From Sulfurivermis sp040755915 (GTDB taxonomy: Bacteria; Pseudomonadota; Gammaproteobacteria; Thiohalomonadales; Thiohalomonadaceae), in contig JBFLWM010000035.1 in assembly GCA_040755915.1 (NCBI GenBank), positions 1-64,000 on the forward strand: a stretch of 64,000 bases of DNA, in the 5' to 3' direction. This document shows positions 6,857 through 15,971 of the stretch, in pieces. The notes under the pieces were generated by a model. It made no database searches. It was not told where the DNA came from and was given only the letters and a program-made list of their open reading frames with translations. The position numbers and the translations under genes were made by a program. Each line of letters opens with the position of its first letter. The first letter of the stretch is position 1.

Positions 6857-7666
6857 ATGATCGCCAAATCCCACCTGTCCCCCGCCGCGCTGGCCGGCCT
6901 GATTGGCCGCCGCGCCCTGCAGTCGCTGCTGTACGTGGTGGACCTGACGGTGTTCGTGCTGTACGCCATGCGCAGCTGGGGCGGCCGCCGCGGCCTGTTC
7001 AACCGCGCCAGCTACCACGCCGTCATCGCGCAGATGATCTTCACCGGCATCGATGCCCTGTTGTCGGTCACCCTGCTCGGGCTGGCGGTGGGCGCCGGCA
7101 TCACCGCCCAGTTGATCCTGCTGTTCCAGGTGGTCGGCAGCGAGGCCGACGTCATCAACGTGCTGACCAAGGTGGTGGCGCTGGAGCTGGCGCCGCTGCT
7201 CACCGCCATCATCGTCATCGGCCGCACCGGTTCGGCCATTGCCGTCGACCTCGGCAACATGAAGCTGCACCGCGAGGTGGAGGGGCTGACCCTGCTCGGC
7301 ATCGACGTGCAGGACTTCTTCATCAGCCCGCGCCTGGTGGGCGTGGCGCTGTCGCAGCTGATCCTGGCGGTCTATTTCGCGGTCATCGCCGTGGTCAGCG
7401 GCGTGTTCTTCAGCGCCCTGCTGGCATCGTTCGGCTACCTCAAGTACCTGCTGGCGATCCCGCTGGCCTTCGACCCCGTCGCCCTGGTCGGCTTTGTCGT
7501 CAAGAACCTGATGTTCGGCCTGCTCATCGGCGGCAGCGCCTGTTATCACGGCCTGCGCGTCGGCATCTCGCCCACCGAGGTGCCGCAGGAGACGCAGCGC
7601 GCCATCGTCAACAGCCTGGTGCTGATCTTCCTGCTCGACGGCCTGATGGCGGTGACCCTGTTATGA
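6857..7666 (+). CDS. MlaE-family ABC transporter permease (accessory MCE system)
   Basis: A 269-residue inner-membrane protein of the MlaE/PqiA-type permease family, with five or six hydrophobic helices. The family's conserved centre is clear: LGLAVGAGITAQL, then ELAPLLTAIIVIGRTGSAIAVDLGNMK and VEGLTLLGID. It is the first gene of a four-gene operon with an ATPase-like protein, an MCE protein and a lipoprotein, and overlaps the next gene by four bases (ATGA). It should form the membrane core of a phospholipid-trafficking complex. It is distinct from the mlaE copy at 51354. Confidence 0.85.
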   Translation: MIAKSHLSPAALAGLIGRRALQSLLYVVDLTVFVLYAMRSWGGRRGLFNRASYHAVIAQMIFTGIDALLSVTLLGLAVGAGITAQLILLFQVVGSEADVINVLTKVVALELAPLLTAIIVIGRTGSAIAVDLGNMKLHREVEGLTLLGIDVQDFFISPRLVGVALSQLILAVYFAVIAVVSGVFFSALLASFGYLKYLLAIPLAFDPVALVGFVVKNLMFGLLIGGSACYHGLRVGISPTEVPQETQRAIVNSLVLIFLLDGLMAVTLL

Positions 7667-8418
7667 GTGATGAGGTGCTGCTGCGGGCCGAGGGGCTGGT
7701 GCCGGCGGGGCTGGACGCACCGCCGGCGCTCGATCTGGTCCTGAGCGGCGGGCTGGTGGTGCTGGCCGGTCCGGGGCGGGAGCGGCTCAGTGCCTGGCTG
7801 CATACCCTGGCCGGCCTGGCGCCGCCTGCGGCGGGCAACCTGCTGCTGCTGGGGCGGCCGCTGAGCGGGACCGGGGCGCACCGCTGGCAGCAGCTGCGCC
7901 GGCGCGTCGGCTATGTCAGTCCGGCGGTGCCCCTGCTGTCCATCATGAGCGGCCTGCGCAACGTGATGCTGCCGGCGCAGTATCACCGCCTGGCGCCGGA
8001 GCGCGAGGTGGAACGGCGCGCGCGGACGCTGCTGGGCGAGATCGCCTATGATGCCGATCACGATGCCCTGCCGGCGCACATGAGCGAGCTGCAGCGGCGC
8101 CACCTGCTCATCGCCCGCGCCCTGATCCTGGAACCGCGCGTGCTGCTGCTGGAGCAGCCGCTGGACGGCCTGGACCTGCCGGCAGCGGAGCGGCTGCGCG
8201 AGTACCTGGTGGACCGGGTGCGGCCGCGGGTGGAGCTGCTGCTGGTGGCGGCCAACGATGCCCTGCTGGCGCATCGGGCCGATGCGGTGCTGTTCGTCAG
8301 CCGGCAGAGCGTGCGCCTGTTCGACAGCTGGGCGGCATTGCTGGCCGACCAGGCCGCCGACGTGCAACGCTATCTGGAAATGGAACGCCGCCCCTGCGCG
8401 GCGCTGGAGCCGAACTGA
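7663..8418 (+). CDS. Degenerate ABC ATPase-like subunit (accessory MCE system)
   Basis: A 251-residue protein with the outline of an MlaF-type ABC ATPase but with all catalytic motifs altered. The Walker A position reads AGPGRERLS (residues 35-43) with no lysine. The Q-loop glutamine is replaced in YVSPAVP. The signature is MSELQRR (140-146) instead of LSGGQ. Walker B reads LLLEQPLDGLD (161-171), with Asp-Glu changed to Glu-Gln, and the switch histidine is Asn198. The fold remains (IARALILEPRVLLLE). The frame is uninterrupted and coupled to the permease by ATGA, so it is not a simple pseudogene. It is predicted to be unable to hydrolyse ATP. Confidence 0.8.
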   Translation: MSDEVLLRAEGLVPAGLDAPPALDLVLSGGLVVLAGPGRERLSAWLHTLAGLAPPAAGNLLLLGRPLSGTGAHRWQQLRRRVGYVSPAVPLLSIMSGLRNVMLPAQYHRLAPEREVERRARTLLGEIAYDADHDALPAHMSELQRRHLLIARALILEPRVLLLEQPLDGLDLPAAERLREYLVDRVRPRVELLLVAANDALLAHRADAVLFVSRQSVRLFDSWAALLADQAADVQRYLEMERRPCAALEPN

Positions 8419-8420
8419 AC

Positions 8421-9440
8421 ATGGCCGAGCAACGCGTTCATTACATCCATCGCCTCAGCTACAGCGCGCGCGAGCGCCTGGTGGGCGTGTTCGTGCTGGT
8501 GGCGCTGGCGGTGGTCTTCGGCCTGATCTTCATCAACAGCCGCACCTCGCACCTGTTCGAGGAGCGCATCAGCTATCACGCCTACCTGAAGAACGCCCAG
8601 GGCGTGAGCACCGAATCGGTGGTGAAGATCTCCGGCATCGAGGTGGGGCGCGTCTCCAGCATCGATATCGCGGCGGACAACCGCGTGCACCTGGAACTGT
8701 TCGTCTACAAGCGTTTCCAGAACCTGCTGCGCGCCGACTCGCGTGGCGCCCTGTCCAAGCTGTCGGTGCTGGGCAAGGCGGTGATCGACATCTCCGCCGG
8801 CTCGGTCAGCGCCCCCTTGCTGCCCGAGGGGGCGACCCTGCACATCGAGGAGCCCAAGTCGCTGGATGAGCTGATGGCCGATCTGACGCCGGTGCTGGAG
8901 AAGGTGACCCGGATCGTCGACGGCGTCGCCACCCTGGTGGAAGCGGTGGAGCCGGGAGATGTCACCACCACCTCGCGCGAGATGGCGCGCACCCTGGAGA
9001 GCATGCGCGCGATCAGCGAGCAGATCGCTTCCGGCAAGGGGGCCGTCGGTCAGGCCGTATTCAGCCGGGAGGTCGAGCGGCAGGTTGGCGGATCGCTGGC
9101 CAGTCTGGAGAGCGTGCTGCGCAAGGCCGACCAGCGCCTTGCCGAAATGGCACCGCTGCTGGCCAATGCCGGCGCCATCACCGACGAGGGGCGCACCACC
9201 ACGAAGGAGCTGTCCGGCCTGGTGGTGGAGGCGAAGGACCTGGTGAACCAGATGAACACTGCCATGGGCACGGTCAACGTCGAACTGCAGCAGCTGCCCG
9301 AACTGGTCAGCCGCATGAAGCTGCTGATGGACTCCACCGACCGTACCCTGCAGGGCATGCAGCGCATCTGGCCGCTGTCGGCCGCCGTGCCGGCAGACGG
9401 CGAGGAAACCCTGATCGAGGCCCAGCCGCGCAATGACTAG
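8421..9440 (+). CDS. MlaD-like MCE domain protein
   Basis: A 339-residue periplasmic protein anchored by one N-terminal helix (about residues 20-41). An MCE domain follows (about 45-125, with VVKISGIEVGRVSSIDI and LSVLGKAVIDISAG), then a long helical tail (150-320) with heptad-like spacing. MCE domains form hexameric rings that bind and pass lipids across the periplasm. With its long tail it resembles stand-alone MCE proteins rather than the short MlaD (156 residues, at 52136). It starts two bases after the ATPase-like gene and overlaps the following lipoprotein gene by eight bases, indicating one transcript. Confidence 0.88.
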   Translation: MAEQRVHYIHRLSYSARERLVGVFVLVALAVVFGLIFINSRTSHLFEERISYHAYLKNAQGVSTESVVKISGIEVGRVSSIDIAADNRVHLELFVYKRFQNLLRADSRGALSKLSVLGKAVIDISAGSVSAPLLPEGATLHIEEPKSLDELMADLTPVLEKVTRIVDGVATLVEAVEPGDVTTTSREMARTLESMRAISEQIASGKGAVGQAVFSREVERQVGGSLASLESVLRKADQRLAEMAPLLANAGAITDEGRTTTKELSGLVVEAKDLVNQMNTAMGTVNVELQQLPELVSRMKLLMDSTDRTLQGMQRIWPLSAAVPADGEETLIEAQPRND

Positions 9441-10365
9441 ACTCTGGCTCCTTCCCCTCGCCGCCATGCTGCTTGCCGCCTGCGTCAGCGCACCGGAGCA
9501 GCGCCCGGCGGCCCTGCTGCAGGGTGAGCGCATCCTGGCGATGGGCGTGCAGTCCTTCCGTGCCGATGACTATGCCAATGCGGCGACCCATTTCACCCAG
9601 GCCCTTGGCCACTACCAGGGACTGGACCACCAGGACGGCATGCTGCGCGCCCGCATCAACCTCGCCGAGACGGCGCTGGCGGTGGGCAACGGGGCGGCGG
9701 CGGAGCGCCATCTGCTGGCCGCCGCACCCCTGGCGGAGGGCGCGGCCGCGCAACGGGTGCAGTTGCTGCGTTCGTCGGTGGCCCTGCAGCAGGGGCGGTA
9801 CGCGGCGGCGGTGGAGCTGCTGACACCGCTGCTGGCGGGAGCGCATGGCAGCGAGACCCTCTATCGCAGCGCCCTGGCCAACCGCGCCGATGCCGCCCTG
9901 CTGGGCGGGGAGGCCGAGGCGGCCGCCTGGGTGGAACGCTATGCCGCCGCCGTGGGCGGGGGCGCGGATGGATTTGCCGCGCGCCTGCACCGCTTCCGGG
10001 CCGAGCTGGCGCGCCGCGCCGGCGAGCATGCCGCGGCCGCTGCGGCCCTGGAGCAGGCGCTGGCGCTGTACAAGGCCCTGCCGGATCGACCCGGCACCGC
10101 CGCCACCCTGGAGGCCTGGGGTGAGCTGCTGGCGGAGCAGCAGCAGTGGGAGGCGGCCGCCGATCGCCTGGAGCGCGCCCTGCACATCCGCCTGTGGCTG
10201 CTCTCGCGGCGCCATAGCGCCGCCGACCTGCAGCGTCTCGCCGCCGTCAACGAGGCGCGCGGCCAGCCGCAGCGGGCGGCGGCGCAGCGCCGCTGGGCGG
10301 AGATCGTGGCCGGTGATGGCCGCATCGATTGGGGCGCCCTGCAGCGGGAAGTACTTCCCCAGTAA
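9433..10365 (+). CDS. TPR-type lipoprotein of the accessory MCE operon
   Basis: A 310-residue predicted lipoprotein. The signal peptide ends in the lipobox L14-A-A-C17, so it should be acylated at Cys17. Residues 25-300 are Ala/Leu-rich helical pairs with TPR-like spacing (MGVQSFRADDYANAATHFTQAL, GEHAAAAAALEQALALYKAL, EQQQWEAAADRLERAL). MCE operons commonly end with a PqiC-type auxiliary lipoprotein; here a TPR protein takes that place. It may be an outer-membrane or assembly partner for the MCE ring. The gene overlaps the MCE gene, tying it to the system. Confidence 0.82.
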   Translation: MTRLWLLPLAAMLLAACVSAPEQRPAALLQGERILAMGVQSFRADDYANAATHFTQALGHYQGLDHQDGMLRARINLAETALAVGNGAAAERHLLAAAPLAEGAAAQRVQLLRSSVALQQGRYAAAVELLTPLLAGAHGSETLYRSALANRADAALLGGEAEAAAWVERYAAAVGGGADGFAARLHRFRAELARRAGEHAAAAAALEQALALYKALPDRPGTAATLEAWGELLAEQQQWEAAADRLERALHIRLWLLSRRHSAADLQRLAAVNEARGQPQRAAAQRRWAEIVAGDGRIDWGALQREVLPQ

Positions 10366-10376
10366 AACAGTAATAA

Positions 10377-10405
10377 ATGACACCGGGCCGGGTTGGTTAT
10401 AAAAT
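10377..10405 (+). promoter_or_regulatory. Sigma-70-type promoter upstream of miaB
   Basis: ATGACA (10377-10382) and TAAAAT (10400-10405) each match five of six consensus bases and are separated by exactly 17 bases. They sit just after the lipoprotein stop and would start transcription about 20 bases before the miaB ATG. Such an AT-rich pair stands out in this GC-rich DNA. Confidence 0.55.
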
Positions 10406-10432
10406 GAGCGCCCTTTTTTGCCGGCCCGTCCC

Positions 10433-11770
10433 ATGACCCGTTCCGTATACATCAAGACCTTCGGCTGCCAGATGAACGAGTACGACTCGGCGCGTCTGGT
10501 GGACGCCCTGCGCGCCGAGTGCGACCTGGTGCCGGTGGACGCCCCGGAACAGGCCGACGTGCTGCTGCTCAATACCTGCTCGGTGCGCGAAAAGGCGCAG
10601 GAGAAGGTGTTCTCCCTGCTCGGCATGTGGAAGCCGCTGAAGGAGAAGAATCCCGCGCTGGTGATCGGTGTCGGTGGCTGCGTGGCGAGCCAGGAGGGCG
10701 ATGCCATCCGCCAGCGCGCGCCCTACGTCGACCTGGTGTTCGGCCCGCAGACCCTGCACCGCCTGCCGGCGATGCTGAAGGCGGTGTGGGCCGAGCATCG
10801 GCCGGTGGTGGACGTGTCCTTCCCCGAGATCGAGAAGTTCGATCGCCTGCCCGAGGCGCGTGCCGAGGGGCCGAGTGCCTATGTGTCGGTGATGGAGGGC
10901 TGCTCCAAGTTCTGCACCTACTGCATCGTGCCGTACACCCGCGGCGCCGAGGTGAGCCGTCCCTTCGACGACGTCATCGCCGAGGTGGCCGGTCTCGCCG
11001 CGCAGGGTGTGCGCGAGGTGAATCTGCTGGGGCAGAACGTCAACGCCTACCGCGGCGTGATGCACGACGGCGAGATCGCCGACCTGGCCCTGCTGATCCA
11101 CTATGTCGCCGCCGTCGACGGCATCGAGCGCATCCGCTACACCACCTCCCACCCGATGGAGATGAGCGACCGCCTGATCCAGGCCTATGCCGAGGAGCCC
11201 AAGCTGGTCAGCTTCCTGCACCTGCCGCTGCAGAGCGGCTCCGATCGCATCCTGGCGCTGATGAAGCGCGGCCACACCACGCTGGAGTACAAGAGCATCA
11301 TCCGCCGCCTGCGCGCCGTGCGTCCCGACATCTGCATCTCGTCGGATTTCATCGTCGGCTTTCCCGGCGAGACGGAAGAGGATTTCCAGGCCACCCTGCG
11401 CATGGTGGAGGAGATCGATTTCGACCACAGCTTCAGCTTCATCTACAGCCCGCGCCCCGGCACGCCGGCGGCCGACCTGCCCGATGACGTGCCCCTGGAA
11501 GTGAAGAAGGAACGTCTGGCGCGCCTGCAGCAGCTCATCAACACCAATGCCCAGCGCATCAGCCGGCAGATGGTCGGCAGCGTGCAGCGTGTGCTGGTGG
11601 ACGGTCCCTCACGCAAGAATCCGCTGGAACTGAGCGGCCGCAGCGAGAACAATCGCGTGGTCAACTTCCCCGGTGATGCCGCCCTCATCGGCCAGTTCGC
11701 CGACGTGCGCATCACCGAGGCCCTGCCCAACTCCCTGCGCGGCGAGCTGGTCCGCGCCGCGGCGGCGTGA
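10433..11770 (+). CDS. miaB: tRNA-2-methylthio-N6-dimethylallyladenosine synthase MiaB
   Basis: A 445-residue radical-SAM methylthiotransferase that adds the 2-methylthio group to i6A37 of tRNAs reading UNN codons. The N-terminal MTTase domain begins YIKTFGCQMNEYDSARL and has its other cluster cysteines in LLNTCSVRE and GVGGCVASQ. The radical-SAM motif is GCSKFCTYCIVPYTRG. A TRAM domain lies at the C-terminus (from about residue 375). The ATG is chosen to match the family start; a TTG 15 bases upstream is also in frame. No clear ribosome binding site is visible. Confidence 0.95.
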   Translation: MTRSVYIKTFGCQMNEYDSARLVDALRAECDLVPVDAPEQADVLLLNTCSVREKAQEKVFSLLGMWKPLKEKNPALVIGVGGCVASQEGDAIRQRAPYVDLVFGPQTLHRLPAMLKAVWAEHRPVVDVSFPEIEKFDRLPEARAEGPSAYVSVMEGCSKFCTYCIVPYTRGAEVSRPFDDVIAEVAGLAAQGVREVNLLGQNVNAYRGVMHDGEIADLALLIHYVAAVDGIERIRYTTSHPMEMSDRLIQAYAEEPKLVSFLHLPLQSGSDRILALMKRGHTTLEYKSIIRRLRAVRPDICISSDFIVGFPGETEEDFQATLRMVEEIDFDHSFSFIYSPRPGTPAADLPDDVPLEVKKERLARLQQLINTNAQRISRQMVGSVQRVLVDGPSRKNPLELSGRSENNRVVNFPGDAALIGQFADVRITEALPNSLRGELVRAAAA

Positions 11771-11790
11771 TGGTTCACGGCAAGAACATT

Positions 11791-11867
11791 AACCGCAGAG
11801 TACGCGAAGGTCGCGCAGTGTATCCGGGCTGGTCTGCTTCCTGGCGTACTTCGCCTCCTTTGCGGTT
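11791..11867. repeat. AACCGC..GTACGC inverted repeat, copy 1
   Basis: The left arm AACCGCAGAGTACGC (11791-11805) pairs imperfectly with the right arm ending CTTTGCGGTT (to 11867). The element fills most of the miaB-ybeZ gap. A better preserved copy is at 12877-12952. Confidence 0.6.
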
Positions 11868-11882
11868 GCTGGAGTTTTACAT

Positions 11883-12866
<984 letters not shown>

Positions 12867-12876
12867 TGAAGAATGT

Positions 12877-12952
12877 TTAACCGCAAAGTACGCGACGTGA
12901 CGCCAAGCAAGGCAAAGACTACTTTGCGGAACTTTGCGTACTTCGCGGTTAA
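12877..12952. repeat. AACCGC..GTACGC inverted repeat, copy 2
   Basis: TTAACCGCAAAGTACGC (12877-12893) and its complement GCGTACTTCGCGGTTAA (12936-12952) pair over 17 bases with one mismatch. The interior (AAGCAAGGCAAAG / CTTTGCGGAACTTTGC) is partly self-complementary too. The right arm ends seven bases before the ybeY ATG, so the element may affect ybeY translation. Confidence 0.72.
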
Positions 12953-12958
12953 CGGCTT

Positions 12959-13426
12959 ATGACATTGACTGACGAACCGATGATCGACCTCGACCTGCAA
13001 ATTGCTTCCGCTGCCTCCGGCCTGCCGGCCGAAGATGATTTCCGCAGCTGGGTGGAGGCGGCGCTGGCCGGCCGCCGCGCCGAGGCGGAACTGACCATCC
13101 GCGTGGTGGACGAGGAGGAGAGCGCCGAGCTGAACGGCACCTACCGCCACAAGCAGGGGCCGACCAACGTGCTGTCCTTCCCGTTCGAGGCGCCGCCCGG
13201 CGTGGCGCTGCCGCTGCTGGGCGACATCGTCATCTGTGCCCCGGTGGTGGCGCGCGAGGCACAGGAGCAGGACAAGACCGCCGCGGCGCACTGGGCGCAC
13301 ATGACGGTGCACGGCTGCCTGCACCTGCTGGGCTATGACCATATCGACCCCGCCGAGGCCGAGATCATGGAAAACCTTGAAAGGGATGTGCTCTCTGCCC
13401 TAGGCTATGCGGACCCCTACGCCTGA
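12959..13426 (+). CDS. ybeY: Endoribonuclease YbeY
   Basis: A 155-residue single-strand endoribonuclease needed for 16S rRNA 3' maturation and ribosome quality control. The zinc site HGCLHLLGYDH is near residue 120, and the preceding ADVSFP-type block reads TNVLSFPFE. The start is uncertain: ATG at 12959 follows the repeat element, while ATG at 12980 (MIDLDLQIA) gives the more typical family N-terminus. Neither has a strong ribosome binding site. The gene lies between ybeZ and corC in the standard order. Confidence 0.93.
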   Translation: MTLTDEPMIDLDLQIASAASGLPAEDDFRSWVEAALAGRRAEAELTIRVVDEEESAELNGTYRHKQGPTNVLSFPFEAPPGVALPLLGDIVICAPVVAREAQEQDKTAAAHWAHMTVHGCLHLLGYDHIDPAEAEIMENLERDVLSALGYADPYA

Positions 13427-13503
13427 AGGCAGCGGTCAAAAAACAGTCACCCGATTGATTTACTATCGATTCAACCTCTTTATTTCTCTCCGGACTACCC
13501 CCT

Positions 13504-14397
13504 ATGAACGACGGTCGACCTAGCGGCGACACCAATGAACCACGGCGCAGCTGGCTGGAGCGCCTGGGCCAGGCCCTGCAGGGCAACGAGCCCAAGGACA
13601 AGGAAGATGTCATCGAATTTCTGCGTGATGCCCACAAGCGTCACCTCATCGACGGCGATGCCCTGGACATGCTCGAGGGGGTGCTGTCGGTATCCGACAT
13701 GCAGGTGCGCGACATCATGGTGCCGCGCTCGCAGATGGTGGTGGTGGAGCGCGAGCAGGGGCTGAACGATTTTTTGCCGATGATCATCGACGAGGCCCAC
13801 TCGCGCTTCCCGGTGATCGGCGAATCGCGCGACGAGGTACTCGGTATCCTGCTGGCCAAGGACCTGCTGCCCTTCGTGGCCCGCGGCGGCGACGGTTTCG
13901 ATATCCGCGAGGTGCTGCGTCCGGCGGTGTTTGTCCCGGAGAGCAAGCGCCTCAACGTGCTGTTGCGCGAGTTCCGCACCAGCCGCAACCACATGGCCAT
14001 CGTGGTGGACGAATACGGCGGCGTCGCCGGCATGGTCACCATCGAGGATGTGATGGAGCAGATCGTCGGCGAGATCGAGGATGAGCACGACATCGACGAA
14101 GACGACATCGAGATCCAGCAGATCAGCAAGGGCCGCCACACGGTGCGTGCGCTGACCTCCATCGAGGATTTCAACGAGCACTTCGGCTCCGATTTCTCGG
14201 ACGAGGAATTCGACACCATCGGCGGCCTGCTGCTGTCGCAGTTCGGCCACATGCCCAAGCGCGGCGAGATCATGGACATGGGCGGACTGCGCTTCAAGGT
14301 GCTGCGCGCCGACAGCCGCCGCCTGCACCTGGTGGAGGTCACCAAGGCCCCGTTGCCCGAGAATGGCAGCGACTACACCGGCGAGGGCATCGCCTGA
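13504..14397 (+). CDS. corC: CorC/HlyC-family protein (YbeX)
   Basis: A 297-residue cytoplasmic protein with two CBS domains (about residues 65-190, with VRDIMVPRSQMVVV and SRNHMAIVVDEYGGVAGMVTIEDV) and a C-terminal CorC_HlyC domain (about 205-290, with DEEFDTIGGLLLSQFGHMPKRGE). The family is linked to magnesium and cobalt resistance, and YbeX has been tied to ribosome metabolism. No membrane segments are present, as expected for the short CorC form. It is followed after only 18 bases by the lnt start. Confidence 0.92.
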   Translation: MNDGRPSGDTNEPRRSWLERLGQALQGNEPKDKEDVIEFLRDAHKRHLIDGDALDMLEGVLSVSDMQVRDIMVPRSQMVVVEREQGLNDFLPMIIDEAHSRFPVIGESRDEVLGILLAKDLLPFVARGGDGFDIREVLRPAVFVPESKRLNVLLREFRTSRNHMAIVVDEYGGVAGMVTIEDVMEQIVGEIEDEHDIDEDDIEIQQISKGRHTVRALTSIEDFNEHFGSDFSDEEFDTIGGLLLSQFGHMPKRGEIMDMGGLRFKVLRADSRRLHLVEVTKAPLPENGSDYTGEGIA

Positions 14398-14403
14398 GCG
14401 TAA

Positions 14404-14418
14404 AAGGAGTCCGCGCTG
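14404..14418 (+). promoter_or_regulatory. Ribosome binding site with CTG start of lnt
   Basis: AAGGAG (14404-14409) lies six bases before CTG at 14416. An in-frame TAA at 14401-14403 closes the frame just upstream, and no ATG, GTG or TTG occurs in frame until TTG at 14494. That TTG would cut into the first membrane helix. CTG is therefore the best start. Confidence 0.65.
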
Positions 14419-15951
14419 TCCAGCCCAATCGCACAGGCATTCCGGCAGCCCGGCTGGCGCGCTGATCTGAGCGCGGCACTGGCCGGCGCGCTGTTGCCGC
14501 TGGCCTTCGCGCCGGTCGGATGGTTTCCCCTCGCCGCGCTGTCTCCGGCACTGCTGTTTTTCTCCCTGCATGCACTGAGCCCGCGCGCGGCGCTGCGGCG
14601 AGGTTTTCTGTTCGGCCTCGGCCTGTTCGGCGTCGGCGTGTCCTGGGTGTATGTGGCCATCGCCGATTTCTCCGCCAGCGGCGTGGCGGTTGCCGTCATG
14701 CTCACGGCGCTGTTCGTCGGCGCCCTTGCCGCCTATCCCGCCCTGTTTGCCTACCTCGCTGCCCGCTGGCAGCGGCGTGGCGCATTGCCGCCCGCGTTGT
14801 GGTATCTGGGACTGCTGCCGGCCTTGTGGATGGCCTTCGAATGGCTGCGCGGCTGGCTGTTCACCGGTTTCACCTGGCTGCAGCTGGGTTACAGCCAGAC
14901 GCAGTCGCCGCTGGCCGGGCTGGCGCCGCTGTTCGGCGTATATGGCATCGGCCTGGTGCTGGCACTGAGCGCCGGGGCGCTGGCCTGGCTGCTGCACAGC
15001 GGACGCCGTGCCTGGCCCGGTGCCGTGCTGGTGGCGGGGCTGTGGCTGGCCGGCGGGGGGGCGCAACAGATCGAATGGACGCAGCCGGCAGGAGAGCCGC
15101 TGCGCGTGGCGCTGATCCAGGACAATCTGCCGCAGGCCACCAAGTGGGACCCGGCACAGTTCAATGCCCGGCTCGATCTGTATGCCCGGCTGACGCTGGA
15201 AAATCTCGCCGCGGCGGATGCGGTGATCTGGCCGGAGAACGCCGTCACCGTGTTCTATCACGAGCTGAAGGACAGTTATTTCGACTGGCTGGCGGCGCAG
15301 GCGCGGGGGCAGGGCACCGACATCGTCGTCGGGGTGCCGGTGAAGCGGCGTGACGCGCCGGGTTACTACACCAGCCTGATGGTGCTGGGGGCGCAGGAGG
15401 CCGCGTATCACAAGCACCATCTGGTGCCGTTCGGTGAATTCGTGCCGCTGGAGGGGCTGCTGCGCGGCCTGATCAGCTTCTTCGACCTGCCCATGTCCGG
15501 CTTCTCGTCCGGGCCGGCGGCGCAACCGCCGCTGCCGGTGGCGGGGCAGCGCGCCGCCATGTCCATCTGCTACGAGGATGCCTTCGGCGAGGAACTGCTG
15601 CACAACTTCCCCGCCGCCACCCTGCTCATCAACGGCAGCAACAACGCCTGGTACGGCGACTCGCTGGCGCCGCACCAGCATCTGGAGATCGCGCGCATGC
15701 GCGCCATCGAAACGGGACGGCCGCTGGTGCGCGCCACCACCACCGGCATCTCCGCCCTGGCCGATCACCGCGGCCGCCTGCTCGCCACCGCGCCGCAGTT
15801 TGTGGAGTACGTGCTGCGCGGCAGCGTGCAGCCGATGCAGGGGATGACGCCCTATGCCCGCTGGGGTAACTGGCCGGTGCTGGTGTTGCTGGCGCTGCTG
15901 CTGGGTTGGGTGTATTGGAGGCAAAAAAGAGGGCGCGGCGCCGGGGACTGA
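14416..15951 (+). CDS. lnt: Apolipoprotein N-acyltransferase
   Basis: A 511-residue inner-membrane enzyme that transfers the third acyl chain to the N-terminal cysteine of lipoproteins. The first 200 residues hold the hydrophobic helices (LLPLAFAPVGWFPLAALSPALLFF onward). The periplasmic nitrilase domain carries the Glu in IWPENAVTVFYHE, a Lys in the VVGVPVKRR region and the Cys in SICYEDAFGEE, forming the Glu-Lys-Cys triad. A last helix lies near the C-terminus. It probably begins at CTG, which adds 26 residues before the first alternative start. The lipoproteins of this window (LptE, MlaA, the MCE lipoprotein) would be substrates. Confidence 0.92.
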   Translation: MSSPIAQAFRQPGWRADLSAALAGALLPLAFAPVGWFPLAALSPALLFFSLHALSPRAALRRGFLFGLGLFGVGVSWVYVAIADFSASGVAVAVMLTALFVGALAAYPALFAYLAARWQRRGALPPALWYLGLLPALWMAFEWLRGWLFTGFTWLQLGYSQTQSPLAGLAPLFGVYGIGLVLALSAGALAWLLHSGRRAWPGAVLVAGLWLAGGGAQQIEWTQPAGEPLRVALIQDNLPQATKWDPAQFNARLDLYARLTLENLAAADAVIWPENAVTVFYHELKDSYFDWLAAQARGQGTDIVVGVPVKRRDAPGYYTSLMVLGAQEAAYHKHHLVPFGEFVPLEGLLRGLISFFDLPMSGFSSGPAAQPPLPVAGQRAAMSICYEDAFGEELLHNFPAATLLINGSNNAWYGDSLAPHQHLEIARMRAIETGRPLVRATTTGISALADHRGRLLATAPQFVEYVLRGSVQPMQGMTPYARWGNWPVLVLLALLLGWVYWRQKRGRGAGD

Positions 15952-15971
15952 GCCCTCCGTCCCGACATTCC

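Noticed and set aside
7663..8418. The degenerate ABC gene as a pseudogene
   Set aside because: There is no stop or frameshift, and the gene is coupled to both neighbours; loss of catalysis with a preserved fold is better described as a repurposed subunit.
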